Origin: Flavobacteriales bacterium
Lineage (GTDB): Bacteria; Bacteroidota; Bacteroidia; Flavobacteriales_F; PHOS-HE28
Length of the DNA: 64,000 nt
Direction of reading: 5' to 3'
Assembly (NCBI GenBank): GCA_020635725.1
Contig: JACJZF010000008.1
Location: 124,001-188,000 of the forward strand
The position numbers and the translations under genes are program-made. The notes beneath the pieces were generated by a model. The model ran no database searches. It was given only the letters and a program-made list of their open reading frames with translations, and was not told where the DNA came from. This document shows, piece by piece, positions 24,844 through 33,638 of the stretch (the first letter of the stretch is position 1; each line of letters starts with the position of its first letter).

Positions 24844-26334
24844 ATGAGCCCCGTACGCGTGCTCGCCTTCCTCTGCGCCGTGCTGCTGGTACTGGCGCTG
24901 ATCGGGCAATTGCTGCCGAGCGATGGCCTGCGCATGGGTGGCTTCACCGTCGCGTTCCCATCGGTGAAGGAGGTGCTCTTCCAGGAGCAGCAGCAGCTCG
25001 TGGACATCAGCGACATCCTGGCCGTGGAGGCCGACAGCGCAGCGGTGGACACCCTGAACGTGGAGGAGGTGGCTGAGGCCGTCGCAGTGGAGGACACCAC
25101 GCCGAAGCCCTTCGTCTTCGACGCCAGCAAGCTCGCGCCGCTGGAGGAACGGATCCGGATGCACCTGCCCGAGGCCGGCCATCATGCGCTGCAGCCCTTC
25201 TTCGAGGCCTTGCAGCGCGCGCAGTCCGCCAAGCGCCCCATCCGCATCCTGCACTACGGCGATTCGCAGCTCGAAGGCGACCGCATCACCGCCTACGTGC
25301 GCAACAAATTGCAGACGCAGTTCGGCGGCAACGGTCCGGGCTTGATCCCCATCGCGGACATCGTGCCGCACTTCAGCGTGGCGCGCGCGCTCACCGGCGA
25401 CTGGCAGCGCTACAGCGTGATGACCAAGAAGCCGAAGACGCAGCAGCACGACCGCTTCGGCGCGCTCTCGGCCTTCTCGCGCTTCACCTCAATCGTGCCC
25501 GATACCGTGCCGCTGGACACCGTTGCGCATACCGCATCCTTCACCCTGCGACCGGAGAAGCGCTGCTACGGCAGGGCGCAGCAATGGCAGGTGTGCCGGC
25601 TCTTCTACGGCTGGCACCGCGCGCCGCTCACCCTGCGCATGAGCGTGGACGGCACCGAGGTGAGCGACGAGGTGATCGAGCCCGCGGACGGATTGCTCGT
25701 GCGCGAATGGCGCTTCGACACGCCGCCCAAGGAGATCACGATCACGATGGAAGGCACGGACAGCCCCGATGTCTTCGGCGTATCGCTCGAAGGGCGCAAC
25801 GGGGTGGCGATGGACAACATCCCCGCGCGCGGCGCCGCCGGCTACGAATTCCGCCGCAGCGACCAGGCGCTCCTGGGCCGCATGTACCGCGAGCTCGACG
25901 TAGAGCTGATGATCCTGCAGTACGGCGGCAACGTGCTGCCCAACCTGAAGAGCAAGGAGGAGGCAGAGCAGTACGGCCGCTTCTTCGGCGCGCAGATCGG
26001 CCGCTTCCGCAAGCTGCTGCCCGGCGTGCCGGTGATCGTGATCGGCCCGAGCGACATGAGCATCAAGGAAGGCGAAGACTATGTGACGCGGCCCTACCTG
26101 GAGGATGTGCGCGACGCGATGAAGGCGAATGCCCTGGCGCAGGGCGCGGCCTTCTGGGACATGTACGACGCCATGGGCGGGCGCAACAGCATGGTGAGCT
26201 GGGTACAGGCCGATCCGCCCCTGGCCGCCGAGGATTACACGCACTTCAGCCCGCAGGGAGCGCGCAAGGTGGGCGAGCTCTTCTACACCGCGCTGATCAA
26301 CGAGTTCGCCGCCTATCACCAGTCGCAGCCATAG
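24844..26334 (+). CDS. SGNH/GDSL hydrolase-like envelope protein (first)
   Basis: 496 residues. One N-terminal membrane anchor (VLAFLCAVLLVLALIGQLLP) precedes an acidic linker and an SGNH domain: block I ILHYGDSQLEGD with nucleophile S141, a block III-like QYGGN, and the C-terminal DYTHFSPQG giving D464 and H467. The long insert between blocks I and III is typical of Bacteroidota relatives located beside MBOAT genes. Begins 6 bp after the LysM protein gene and ends 1 bp before the second SGNH gene. Likely an O-acetyl transferase or esterase acting on an envelope glycan in the periplasm (inference). Confidence 0.85.
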   Translation: MSPVRVLAFLCAVLLVLALIGQLLPSDGLRMGGFTVAFPSVKEVLFQEQQQLVDISDILAVEADSAAVDTLNVEEVAEAVAVEDTTPKPFVFDASKLAPLEERIRMHLPEAGHHALQPFFEALQRAQSAKRPIRILHYGDSQLEGDRITAYVRNKLQTQFGGNGPGLIPIADIVPHFSVARALTGDWQRYSVMTKKPKTQQHDRFGALSAFSRFTSIVPDTVPLDTVAHTASFTLRPEKRCYGRAQQWQVCRLFYGWHRAPLTLRMSVDGTEVSDEVIEPADGLLVREWRFDTPPKEITITMEGTDSPDVFGVSLEGRNGVAMDNIPARGAAGYEFRRSDQALLGRMYRELDVELMILQYGGNVLPNLKSKEEAEQYGRFFGAQIGRFRKLLPGVPVIVIGPSDMSIKEGEDYVTRPYLEDVRDAMKANALAQGAAFWDMYDAMGGRNSMVSWVQADPPLAAEDYTHFSPQGARKVGELFYTALINEFAAYHQSQP

Positions 26335-26335
26335 C

Positions 26336-27595
26336 ATGAAGGGGACCGCCGTCATCATCGCATCGCTCATCGCCCTGGCAACGCGGGCGCAGACCACCGC
26401 GCCGGTGATCAGCACGGACAATCCGTTGCGCGTGGCCACCAAGCCGTTCATGAACCCCGCAGCGGGCCATCTGGTGATGGAGGGCGACAGCAGCGCGTGG
26501 CAGCACCTCTTCGACCGCATGGACCGGTTGCTGCTCGAGGGCCGGGGCCAGGTGAACGTGGTGCACGTGGGCGGCTCGCACGTGCAGGCCGACATGTGGA
26601 GCATGGAGATGCGGCACCGCTTCCAGACCGTGGCGCCCGGCGTGCGCGCGGGGCGCGGGTTCATCTTCCCCTTCAACATGGCGAAGAGCAACAACCCGTG
26701 GTGGTACAACCCCGAGTACACCGGCAGCTGGACCGGCCTGCGCAACGTGGTGCGCACCGACAGCTCCACGCTCGGCGCCGCCGGCATCAGCGTCACCACG
26801 CGCGACACGCTCAGCACGATCAAGGTCAGCTTCCGCGGCGATGCCTACCCCGGCTACGCGTTCAACAGCGCGCGCGTGCTGCACCACATGGACAGCAGCT
26901 ATGCGGTGACCGCCTGGGACATCGACCCCACGGTGCGCATCGCCCGCCGCGTGGACACCTTGGGCGGCTACACCGAGTTCACCTACGACCGGTACATGGA
27001 CACCCTGCGGCTGCGCATCGAGCGCACCGACAGCACGCAGCGGAAGTTCACGCTCGGCGGCATCGTGCTCGGCAGCGATGACCCCGGCTTCTTCCTGCAC
27101 GCGTTGGGGGTGAACGGCGCCAGCACCAGCAGCTGGCTGCGCTGCCAGCGCTTCACCGAGGATCTCGCCCTGCTGAAGCCCGACCTGGTGATCTTCTCGG
27201 TCGGCATCAACGACGCGCACGACGCCAACTTCAGCGCCAAGCGCTACGAGGACAACTACCGCGAGCTGATCCGGCGCGTGCGCCAAGCCAACCCCAAGGC
27301 GGCGATCTTGCTCACCACCAACACCGACAGCTACATGAAGCGCCGTTACGTGAACAAGAACGGCGGCGCGGTGCGCGACGCGATGCTGCGCCTGAGCATG
27401 ACCGAAGGCGTGGCCGTGTGGGACGCGCTGGGCGTGATGGGCGGCGAGGGCAGCATGCGCGCCTGGGAGAAGGCCGGCCTGGCCAAGCGCGACCGCGTGC
27501 ACCTCACACGCGAAGGCTACACCGTGCTCGGCGACCTGCTCTTCGCCGCGGTGATGGAGGCCTATGGCCAGCACCTCAAGCTCGCTGCGCGGTGA
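26336..27595 (+). CDS. SGNH/GDSL hydrolase-like secreted protein (second)
   Basis: 419 residues; signal peptide (GTAVIIASLIALATRAQ). Block I is VVHVGGSHVQAD with S81, where the usual GDS is GGS; block III is VGINDAHD with the expected Asn; the final block is DRVHLTREGY giving D386 and H389. It is a diverged paralogue of the preceding gene, differing most at block I. Starts 1 bp after the previous stop and overlaps the MBOAT start by 4 bp, so translational coupling is likely. Probably works with the MBOAT protein on acyl transfer. Confidence 0.85.
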   Translation: MKGTAVIIASLIALATRAQTTAPVISTDNPLRVATKPFMNPAAGHLVMEGDSSAWQHLFDRMDRLLLEGRGQVNVVHVGGSHVQADMWSMEMRHRFQTVAPGVRAGRGFIFPFNMAKSNNPWWYNPEYTGSWTGLRNVVRTDSSTLGAAGISVTTRDTLSTIKVSFRGDAYPGYAFNSARVLHHMDSSYAVTAWDIDPTVRIARRVDTLGGYTEFTYDRYMDTLRLRIERTDSTQRKFTLGGIVLGSDDPGFFLHALGVNGASTSSWLRCQRFTEDLALLKPDLVIFSVGINDAHDANFSAKRYEDNYRELIRRVRQANPKAAILLTTNTDSYMKRRYVNKNGGAVRDAMLRLSMTEGVAVWDALGVMGGEGSMRAWEKAGLAKRDRVHLTREGYTVLGDLLFAAVMEAYGQHLKLAAR

Positions 27596-29259
27596 ACCTG
27601 CTCGACATCGACTGGTCATCGCTGCTCCTGTACGATGAGCGGTCGCCGCTGATCTTCACGCGCTTCTATTTCTGGGGCTTCTTCGCATTGGTATTGGCCG
27701 TGTTCAGCCTGTTGCACAAGCGGCAGATGGCACGCAGCGCCTGGCTCTTCGGCGTGAGCCTCTTCTTCTACTACAAGACCAGCGGCCTCTTCGTGGGCCT
27801 GTTGGGCTTCTCGATCGTCATGGATTTCCTCATCGGTCGGGCGAGCACCGGCACCGATGACCGCCTGCGCAAGCGCCTGCTGCTGGCCACGAGCATCACC
27901 CTGAACCTGCTCGTGCTCGGCTACTTCAAGTACGCGCACTTCGTGGTGGAGAACCTCAACGCCATCCTGGGCACCGCCTTCGAGCCGGTGAACTACTTCG
28001 CGCGCTGGGCCAACCACGCGTGGGACGCGCACTTCGTGGAGAACAAGGTGCTGCTGCCGGTGGGCATCAGCTTCTACACCTTCCAGTGCATGAGCTACGC
28101 CATCGACGTGTACCGCGGTGATGTGAAGCCCGTGCGCAACCTGCTCGACTTCGGCTTCTATGTGAGCTTCTTCCCGCAGCTGGTGGCCGGTCCCATCGTG
28201 CGCGCTTCGGAGTTCATCCCGCAGATCTTCCAGCCCTACCGCCTCTCGCGGCAGGAGTTCGGCATAGCGGTGTTCTGGATCCTGAATGGCTTATTGAAGA
28301 AGACCGTGATCGGCGACTACATCGCGGTGAACTTCATCGACCGCGTGTTCGCCGACCCGCTGCGCTACACCGGCTTCGAAGGGCTCATGGCCCTCTTCGG
28401 ATACTCGCTGCAGGTGTACGCCGACTTCAGCGGCTACACCGATATCGCCATCGGCGTGGCGCTGCTCATGGGCTTCCGCCTCAGCACCAACTTCAACAGC
28501 CCGTACAAGGCGCGCAGCGTGGCCGAGTTCTGGAAGCGCTGGCACATGAGCCTGAGCACCTGGCTGCGCGACTACCTCTACATCCCCATGGGCGGCAACC
28601 GCAGCGGCTCGCTCTTCTCGTGGATCATGCTCGGCGTCATCGGCACGGCCTTCATCCTGCTCACCGGCTGGTGGTGGCTGCCCGCGCTCTACCTCTCGGC
28701 CATCGCGCTGGTGGCGGTGCTCGTGCGGGTATCGCCCTCGCTGCACCGGGCCATCACCACCAACCTGAACCTCATGATCACCATGCTCGTCGGCGGCCTG
28801 TGGCATGGCGCCAGCTGGATGTTCGTGATCTGGGGCGGCCTCAACGGACTCGGGCTCGTGGTGTACAAGTGGTGGAAGCGTGTGAGCCCTTGGGAGAAGA
28901 ACCCGCATTGGGCCGTGCATGCCTGGAAGGTGCTGCTCACCTTCACCTTCATCAGCTTCACGCGCATCTGGTTCCGCAGCCCCGACCTGCGGACCGCCGA
29001 TCACCTGCTGCACCAGGTCACCACGAGCTTCCATCTCCACGTGGCCGGAGACGTGCTCTGGGGCTTCCGCAGCGTGTTCGGCGTGATGCTCATCGGCTTC
29101 ATCGTTCATTGGCTGCCCGAGACTTTCAAGCAGCGCTACCGAGAAGGCTTCGCCTCGCTGCCGCTCTGGCTCATGGTCCTGGTCTCGGCCGGCGCCATTG
29201 TGCTCGTCCGCCAGATGATGACCGCCGACATGGTGCCCTTCATCTACTTCCAGTTCTGA
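27592..29259 (+). CDS. MBOAT family O-acyltransferase (AlgI/PatA-like)
   Basis: 555 residues, about 11 transmembrane segments. Motifs: PVGISFYTFQCMSYAIDVYR, SFFPQLVAGPIVR, FWKRWHMSLSTWLRDYLYIP, and the catalytic His405 in GGLWHGASWMFVIWGG. These match the AlgI/DltB/PatA group that passes acyl groups from the cytoplasm to periplasmic partners. The GTG start at 27592 overlaps the stop of the upstream SGNH gene (GTGA); an in-frame extension upstream would lie wholly inside that gene and has no membrane character, so it is rejected. Confidence 0.93.
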   Translation: MNLLDIDWSSLLLYDERSPLIFTRFYFWGFFALVLAVFSLLHKRQMARSAWLFGVSLFFYYKTSGLFVGLLGFSIVMDFLIGRASTGTDDRLRKRLLLATSITLNLLVLGYFKYAHFVVENLNAILGTAFEPVNYFARWANHAWDAHFVENKVLLPVGISFYTFQCMSYAIDVYRGDVKPVRNLLDFGFYVSFFPQLVAGPIVRASEFIPQIFQPYRLSRQEFGIAVFWILNGLLKKTVIGDYIAVNFIDRVFADPLRYTGFEGLMALFGYSLQVYADFSGYTDIAIGVALLMGFRLSTNFNSPYKARSVAEFWKRWHMSLSTWLRDYLYIPMGGNRSGSLFSWIMLGVIGTAFILLTGWWWLPALYLSAIALVAVLVRVSPSLHRAITTNLNLMITMLVGGLWHGASWMFVIWGGLNGLGLVVYKWWKRVSPWEKNPHWAVHAWKVLLTFTFISFTRIWFRSPDLRTADHLLHQVTTSFHLHVAGDVLWGFRSVFGVMLIGFIVHWLPETFKQRYREGFASLPLWLMVLVSAGAIVLVRQMMTADMVPFIYFQF

Positions 29260-29289
29260 TCGTGGGTCGCTACGGTACACCGGAGCGGA

Positions 29290-29297
29290 TACCTTGT
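29290..29297 (+). promoter_or_regulatory. -7 element TACCTTGT for the ECF sigma gene
   Basis: Close match to TAnnTTTG ending 8 nt before the ATG at 29306, giving the sigma/anti-sigma pair its own promoter after the MBOAT operon. Confidence 0.45.
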
Positions 29298-29305
29298 GGC
29301 CGAGC

Positions 29306-29905
29306 ATGACCAAGGCAGCGGATACGGTGGATCGTGAGGTGCGATTCAAGGAATGGGTGAAGCGCTACACGCCCGACCTGCAGCGCTTCGCACGGAACCG
29401 CGTGAAGGACCTGGCCATCGCCGATGACCTGGTGCAGACCGCCTTCATCGCCGCTTGGGAGACGATGGACCGCTTCGCCGGCGAGAGCTCCCCCCGCACC
29501 TGGCTCTTCGCGATCCTCAAGCACAAATTGCTCGACCACTATCGCAAGGCCTATCGCGAGGGCGCGAAAGTGTCAGGGGACCGCGCTCCCGGCGACGACC
29601 CATCCGAGACGCTCTTCACGCCCGAGGGCCATTGGCACAGCGACCATCTCCCGCAGCATGACTCCGACATCTTCCGCGAGGACGACACCAATGAGAAACT
29701 GGACCGTGCATTACGGCACTGCCTCGAGCTGCTGCCCGAGCGCTGGCGCCAGGCCATCGAGATGAAGTACCTGATGGAGCAGGACGGCAGCACCATCCAG
29801 CAGGCCCTCGGCCTGAGCGAGGCCAACTATTGGCAGCAGGTGCATCGTGCCAAATTGCGACTGCGTGATTGCATCGAGCAACGCCTGATCCCCGCGGCAC
29901 GATGA
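29306..29905 (+). CDS. RNA polymerase sigma-70 factor, ECF type
   Basis: 199 residues. Region 2 (RYTPDLQRFARNRVKDLAIA, DDLVQTAFIAAWETMDRFAG, SPRTWLFAILKHKLLDHYRK) and region 4 (CLELLPERWRQAIEMKYLME, YWQQVHRAKLRLRDCIE) are separated by an acidic, His-rich linker of about 50 residues (PEGHWHSDHLPQHDSD). It is followed, with an ATGA overlap, by a small zinc-finger protein, so it is a sigma/anti-sigma pair. ATG 29306 fits the usual N-terminus; TTG 29294 is less likely. Confidence 0.9.
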   Translation: MTKAADTVDREVRFKEWVKRYTPDLQRFARNRVKDLAIADDLVQTAFIAAWETMDRFAGESSPRTWLFAILKHKLLDHYRKAYREGAKVSGDRAPGDDPSETLFTPEGHWHSDHLPQHDSDIFREDDTNEKLDRALRHCLELLPERWRQAIEMKYLMEQDGSTIQQALGLSEANYWQQVHRAKLRLRDCIEQRLIPAAR

Positions 29906-30150
29906 GCGAGCGGCACCTGCACGTGAACTGCCGCAAGGCCACCGAGCTGGTCGAGGAGCGGACCGCGCGGAAGCTTGGCCTGCGCGAGCGCTTCGGCTTG
30001 TGGCTGCACCTGCTCATCTGCGCCGGATGCAGGGCTTACGAAAGGCAATCGGCACTGATCGATAGCTGGCTCGAAGGGCGACGTGACCATCCGTCAGCGG
30101 TGGATTCCGCCGCGCTTCAGCAGCGCATCCTGCGGGATACGACCGGCTAG
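29902..30150 (+). CDS. Small zinc-finger anti-sigma factor
   Basis: 82 residues, no membrane segment. It carries HLLICAGC (H-x3-C-x2-C) preceded by an N-terminal His/Cys (HVNC), the pattern of ZAS-type anti-sigma domains. Its ATG overlaps the sigma stop by 4 bp. A soluble ZAS protein would hold the sigma factor in the cytoplasm and could release it on thiol oxidation or zinc loss (family knowledge; not shown here). Its stop overlaps that of the convergent O-antigen ligase gene (CTAG, 30147-30150). Confidence 0.8.
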   Translation: MSERHLHVNCRKATELVEERTARKLGLRERFGLWLHLLICAGCRAYERQSALIDSWLEGRRDHPSAVDSAALQQRILRDTTG

Positions 30151-31604
30151 GGCCGCGTGGGCGCCTGCTCTGGCGAGGAAGCCGTGCTCGCCGGGTAGCG
30201 CAGATCGAAGAGCACGATCATGGCCGTGAAGGCCCAGAAGGGCACCGAGGCCTTGTCCATGTCGAGGAAGTTGTTGAGCGCCCCGTGCAGGTAATAGGTG
30301 ACGAGACCGAGGAAGGCCGCGGTCATCAGGCGCCGATCGGCACCGGGCGGCATGCGCTGATACAGGCGTATCGCGCGCACCGAGGTGATGATGATGAGCG
30401 CTAGCATGAGTCCCATGCCGATGAAGCCCTGCTCGGCCAAGGGGCCCAGGTACTCGCTGTGCGCGTTGCCCTGCAGACCGAAGTTGGTGCTGATGATCGT
30501 GCGGTCCTCGCTCGCCTGGAAGGGAGCGTACTGGAACATGTAGGTGCCCGGCCCCCAGCCGAACAGCGGCCGCTCCTGCCACATGCGCAGGGCCGAGTTC
30601 CAGCGGTTAATGCGCTCGAGGTTGCTCGCATCGCTGCTGATGTTGGAGATGGACTGCACGTGTTCCTGCAGGTCATCGCTGCTCTCCTCCCGGTTGCGCT
30701 CCAGGGCGATGGTGATCTGGTCGCGGTTCACCAGGTAGCCCACGCCGCCCACCACCAGCAACAGGCCCAGCGCCCATACCGGGACACGGAACCGCATGAT
30801 CATGAAGATCCCCAGCGCACCGACCAGGCTCAGCCAGGCGGCTCGTGTATAGGAAAAGATCAAGCCCAGCGACAGGATCACCAGCAGGACGAAGGCCACG
30901 CCCTTCTCCGTGCGCGAATAGCCCGGCATGCCCACGGCCGCCAGCATGAAGGGCAGCATGAAGGCGATGATCGCGCCGTAGCTCGTGTGGTCCTTGAAGA
31001 AGGGGCTCATCACCCAGTGCGCGGGATCGTGCTCGAAATGGTAGAGCGAATGCTGGAAGAGCGTGTAGCCGATCACGATCACCAGACCGGCCACGAACCA
31101 CTTCAGGAAGCGGTGCATCTGGCGCACATCGCGGAAGAGGATCGATCCCATCAGGAAGATCGAGCAGACGAACCAGCCGCGCGCCAGCAGGTACTTGAAC
31201 GAGACGAGGGGCATGCTGCTGGGCACGATGCATACGGCCATCCACAGCAGCTGGACCATCACCACCATGGTGATCGGGTGCCGAAGGAACGCGGGATCGA
31301 GCACATCGCGCTGCACCGACACCTTCATGAGCAGCAGCAGCATCAGGCCCACCATCAGGGGTTCCGTGGGCAGCGCGATGCCGAGCCCCCCGAGATCGAG
31401 CTCCTCGAGGTTGATGGAGAGCGGCGTGGCGAAGGCGATGAACAGGAGCAGCCGGTCGGGCACGGTGATCATGGCCCACAAGGCGAGCAGGGCGGCCGGC
31501 AGCACGGCGAGCCACGGGAACTCAGCGGCCGTGAACAGGGCGTTCGCCAGCACGAAGAGCACGCAGGCGGCGGCGATCCAATGCTGCCTCAGCGCCTTCA
31601 CCAT
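30147..31604 (-). CDS. O-antigen ligase/polymerase family protein (Wzy/WaaL-like)
   Basis: 485 residues with about 11 membrane segments and the large outer loop of the Wzy_C fold. Recognisable pieces are FSYTRAAWLSLVGA, the loop motif FGWGPGTYMFQYAPF, and NAHSEYLGPLAEQGFIGMGL. Such proteins polymerise or ligate undecaprenol-linked glycans at the periplasmic face. ATG 31604 begins 2 bp after the stop of the Wzz-like gene, so the genes are cotranscribed. Last gene of the four-gene polysaccharide operon. Confidence 0.85.
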   Translation of the reverse strand: MVKALRQHWIAAACVLFVLANALFTAAEFPWLAVLPAALLALWAMITVPDRLLLFIAFATPLSINLEELDLGGLGIALPTEPLMVGLMLLLLMKVSVQRDVLDPAFLRHPITMVVMVQLLWMAVCIVPSSMPLVSFKYLLARGWFVCSIFLMGSILFRDVRQMHRFLKWFVAGLVIVIGYTLFQHSLYHFEHDPAHWVMSPFFKDHTSYGAIIAFMLPFMLAAVGMPGYSRTEKGVAFVLLVILSLGLIFSYTRAAWLSLVGALGIFMIMRFRVPVWALGLLLVVGGVGYLVNRDQITIALERNREESSDDLQEHVQSISNISSDASNLERINRWNSALRMWQERPLFGWGPGTYMFQYAPFQASEDRTIISTNFGLQGNAHSEYLGPLAEQGFIGMGLMLALIIITSVRAIRLYQRMPPGADRRLMTAAFLGLVTYYLHGALNNFLDMDKASVPFWAFTAMIVLFDLRYPASTASSPEQAPTRP

Positions 31605-31606
31605 GA

Positions 31607-32548
31607 TCAACGGCGATGGTCGCGCCACACCAGCAGCACGAAGCAGAGGAAGAGCGCCGAGAGCGTGGTGGTGCTCACGATCAGCCAGCGCACGGGGTAC
31701 ACCTTCTTGTCGCTCACCTCGGGGTACACCACGGTATTCGTGTAGGTCAGCTCCTTGGTCACGTCGTTCACCACCTTCTCGTACTCGGTGAGCAAGCGGT
31801 CGTAGTTCGAGCGGAACAGGTTGCTCAGCTCGGTGAGCTCCCGGAATTCACCGCCGCGCTCCTCCAGCCCTTTGATCATCGCTTGCAAGGCATCGCGCTG
31901 CGATTGAGAGCCGCCGTTGCTCAGCAGCTTCACGTAGCCCTTGGTGAGCTCCTTCACCTGCGCCTCATAGCTCAGCAGGCCCTTCTCCTGGCGCAGGTTG
32001 TTCAGCCGCGATTCGACACTATCGAGCTTGTGGCGCTCATGTCCCAGGGCCCGCTCGGCGATGGCCAGCACCTCGTAGCTCTTCTCACGTTGGAGCCGTC
32101 GGGCGAGCAGGTTCACTTGCTTCAGCATGGCGTTCACCATGTCGCGTGCTTTGCGCGGGTCCTCGTCCACAATCTCGATCTGCACGCTCTCGAACCGCGT
32201 CTTGGTGATCTCCACGCGGTCGTTGAACTCGTTGTACAAGGCGAAGTACCCGCCGTTGGCCGTGGTGTCGATCTCGTACGCCTGGGCCAGATCGAACTCC
32301 TTGATCAGGCTGTCGCGGATGCTGTTGCTCTCGAGCAGCTGAAGCAGCTGGTCGGTGCGGGTCTCGATGCTGTAGCTGTTCAGGTTCACCGGGTAAACGG
32401 TGGCCGTGCTCTTATAGCGGGGCGGCATGAAGGTGGGGCCGCTCAGGATGGCGCTCAGCACCACGGCCAGCACCGCCACGGAGAGGAAGAGCCGCCAATG
32501 CCGACGGACGACGGAGAGGAAGGTGGAGAAATCGAGCTCAGCTGACAT
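31607..32548 (-). CDS. Wzz-type chain-length determinant (second)
   Basis: 313 residues. One transmembrane segment near the N-terminus (WRLFLSVAVLAVVLSAIL), a long helical periplasmic region (GHERHKLDSVESRLNNLRQE) and a second transmembrane segment at the C-terminus (PVRWLIVSTTTLSALFLCFV) give the Wzz topology. No C-terminal tyrosine-kinase domain. Overlaps the upstream Wzz-like gene by 11 bp. Confidence 0.82.
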   Translation of the reverse strand: MSAELDFSTFLSVVRRHWRLFLSVAVLAVVLSAILSGPTFMPPRYKSTATVYPVNLNSYSIETRTDQLLQLLESNSIRDSLIKEFDLAQAYEIDTTANGGYFALYNEFNDRVEITKTRFESVQIEIVDEDPRKARDMVNAMLKQVNLLARRLQREKSYEVLAIAERALGHERHKLDSVESRLNNLRQEKGLLSYEAQVKELTKGYVKLLSNGGSQSQRDALQAMIKGLEERGGEFRELTELSNLFRSNYDRLLTEYEKVVNDVTKELTYTNTVVYPEVSDKKVYPVRWLIVSTTTLSALFLCFVLLVWRDHRR

Positions 32549-33560
32549 GGGCCTGGCGCACCTTGGTGATGTTCTCCTGCACGACGATCAGCAACAGGGC
32601 CAGCAGGAAGGCCGAGATGCCGCTCATGGCCACGATCAGCCAGCGGATGGGATACGATTTCTTGTCGGCCGGCTGCGCGCGGTTCACCACGAACTTATGC
32701 GGCAGGTCGCTCTCGAGGTCGGCCTGCGCCTGCTCCAGCTTCATGCGCAGGATGCTCAGGCGCTTGGTCTCGTTGAAGAGGCGGTCCTGCAGCGTGACAT
32801 AGGCGCCGCCGTACTGGGCCAGCACCTTGAAACGCTCCTCGAACTCCTTCACGGCGCGCTGGTCGCCCTTCACGATGGCGGCCCCGAGGTATTCGTTGTA
32901 GCGCTCGGTCTGCGTGTGGTAGTCATGCACGCCCAGCTCGCGCAGCACGCGCATGCTGTCCTGCCACACCACGATGTCGTGCTCGAGCTGCTGCACCTTG
33001 CTGCGCACGAGGTCCAGGCCCTTCGATGCCCGCTCGTGCGCCATCTCGCGCCACACGCTGTCCACCTGGTCGGCGATGAAGTTGGCGATGTCGGCCGCCT
33101 GCTGCGGGTCGGGGTCGTTCACCTCCACGCGCACGCTGCTGAACTTGGTGTACTCGAACTTGATGTGGTCCTTGTAGGCCTCGCGCAGCTCGCTGTTGCG
33201 GTGCTTGCCCTGCGGGTCGATGCGGTACACCTTGAACAGGTCGAAGCGCTCGGCCACGCGGTCGCGGATCTCATCGCTGTAGAGCAGCTGCAGGAGCTGC
33301 TCGCTGTCCTCCTCATCGCCCAGCGCCAGGATGTCGTCGCGCCCGGTGCTCTGCTCATTCAGCAGTGCTTTCGAAGCGCTGTTGGTGATGGCCGGGAACA
33401 TGATCACCTCGCTCCGGTACAGGGGCGTGATGAGGAAGGCGGCCGCCACCCCGGCCACGAGGCCGAGCAGGGTGATGCCGATGATGAGCCGACGGCGCGC
33501 CCAGAGGAAGAGCACGAGGTCGAAGGGCGCTGACGGGCGGTCGGGTGCTGCTGGGGGCAT
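32538..33560 (-). CDS. Wzz-type chain-length determinant (first)
   Basis: 340 residues from ATG 33560; a TTG 42 bp upstream is less likely. Pro-rich N-terminus, transmembrane segment (LIIGITLLGLVAGVAAAFLI), the Wzz entry motif TPLYRSEVIMFP, coiled-coil periplasmic domain, and a second transmembrane segment (YPIRWLIVAMSGISAFLLAL). A distant paralogue of the following gene: both have ..KK.YP.RWLIV before the second membrane segment. The pair may form a mixed chain-length regulator. Confidence 0.85.
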   Translation of the reverse strand: MPPAAPDRPSAPFDLVLFLWARRRLIIGITLLGLVAGVAAAFLITPLYRSEVIMFPAITNSASKALLNEQSTGRDDILALGDEEDSEQLLQLLYSDEIRDRVAERFDLFKVYRIDPQGKHRNSELREAYKDHIKFEYTKFSSVRVEVNDPDPQQAADIANFIADQVDSVWREMAHERASKGLDLVRSKVQQLEHDIVVWQDSMRVLRELGVHDYHTQTERYNEYLGAAIVKGDQRAVKEFEERFKVLAQYGGAYVTLQDRLFNETKRLSILRMKLEQAQADLESDLPHKFVVNRAQPADKKSYPIRWLIVAMSGISAFLLALLLIVVQENITKVRQAHVS

Positions 33561-33638
33561 GGTCTTGCTCGGAGCGGTAAGGGTCTCCGTTGGCTGACCC
33601 AACGGCGAAAGGGCGGCTAAAGTACAGGTTGCCCCTTT

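Noticed and set aside
23323..25449. A 708-codon open frame on the minus strand
   Set aside because: It lies opposite the LysM and SGNH genes, is made of His/Arg/Ala/Gln-rich sequence typical of antisense frames in GC-rich DNA, and has no recognisable domain.
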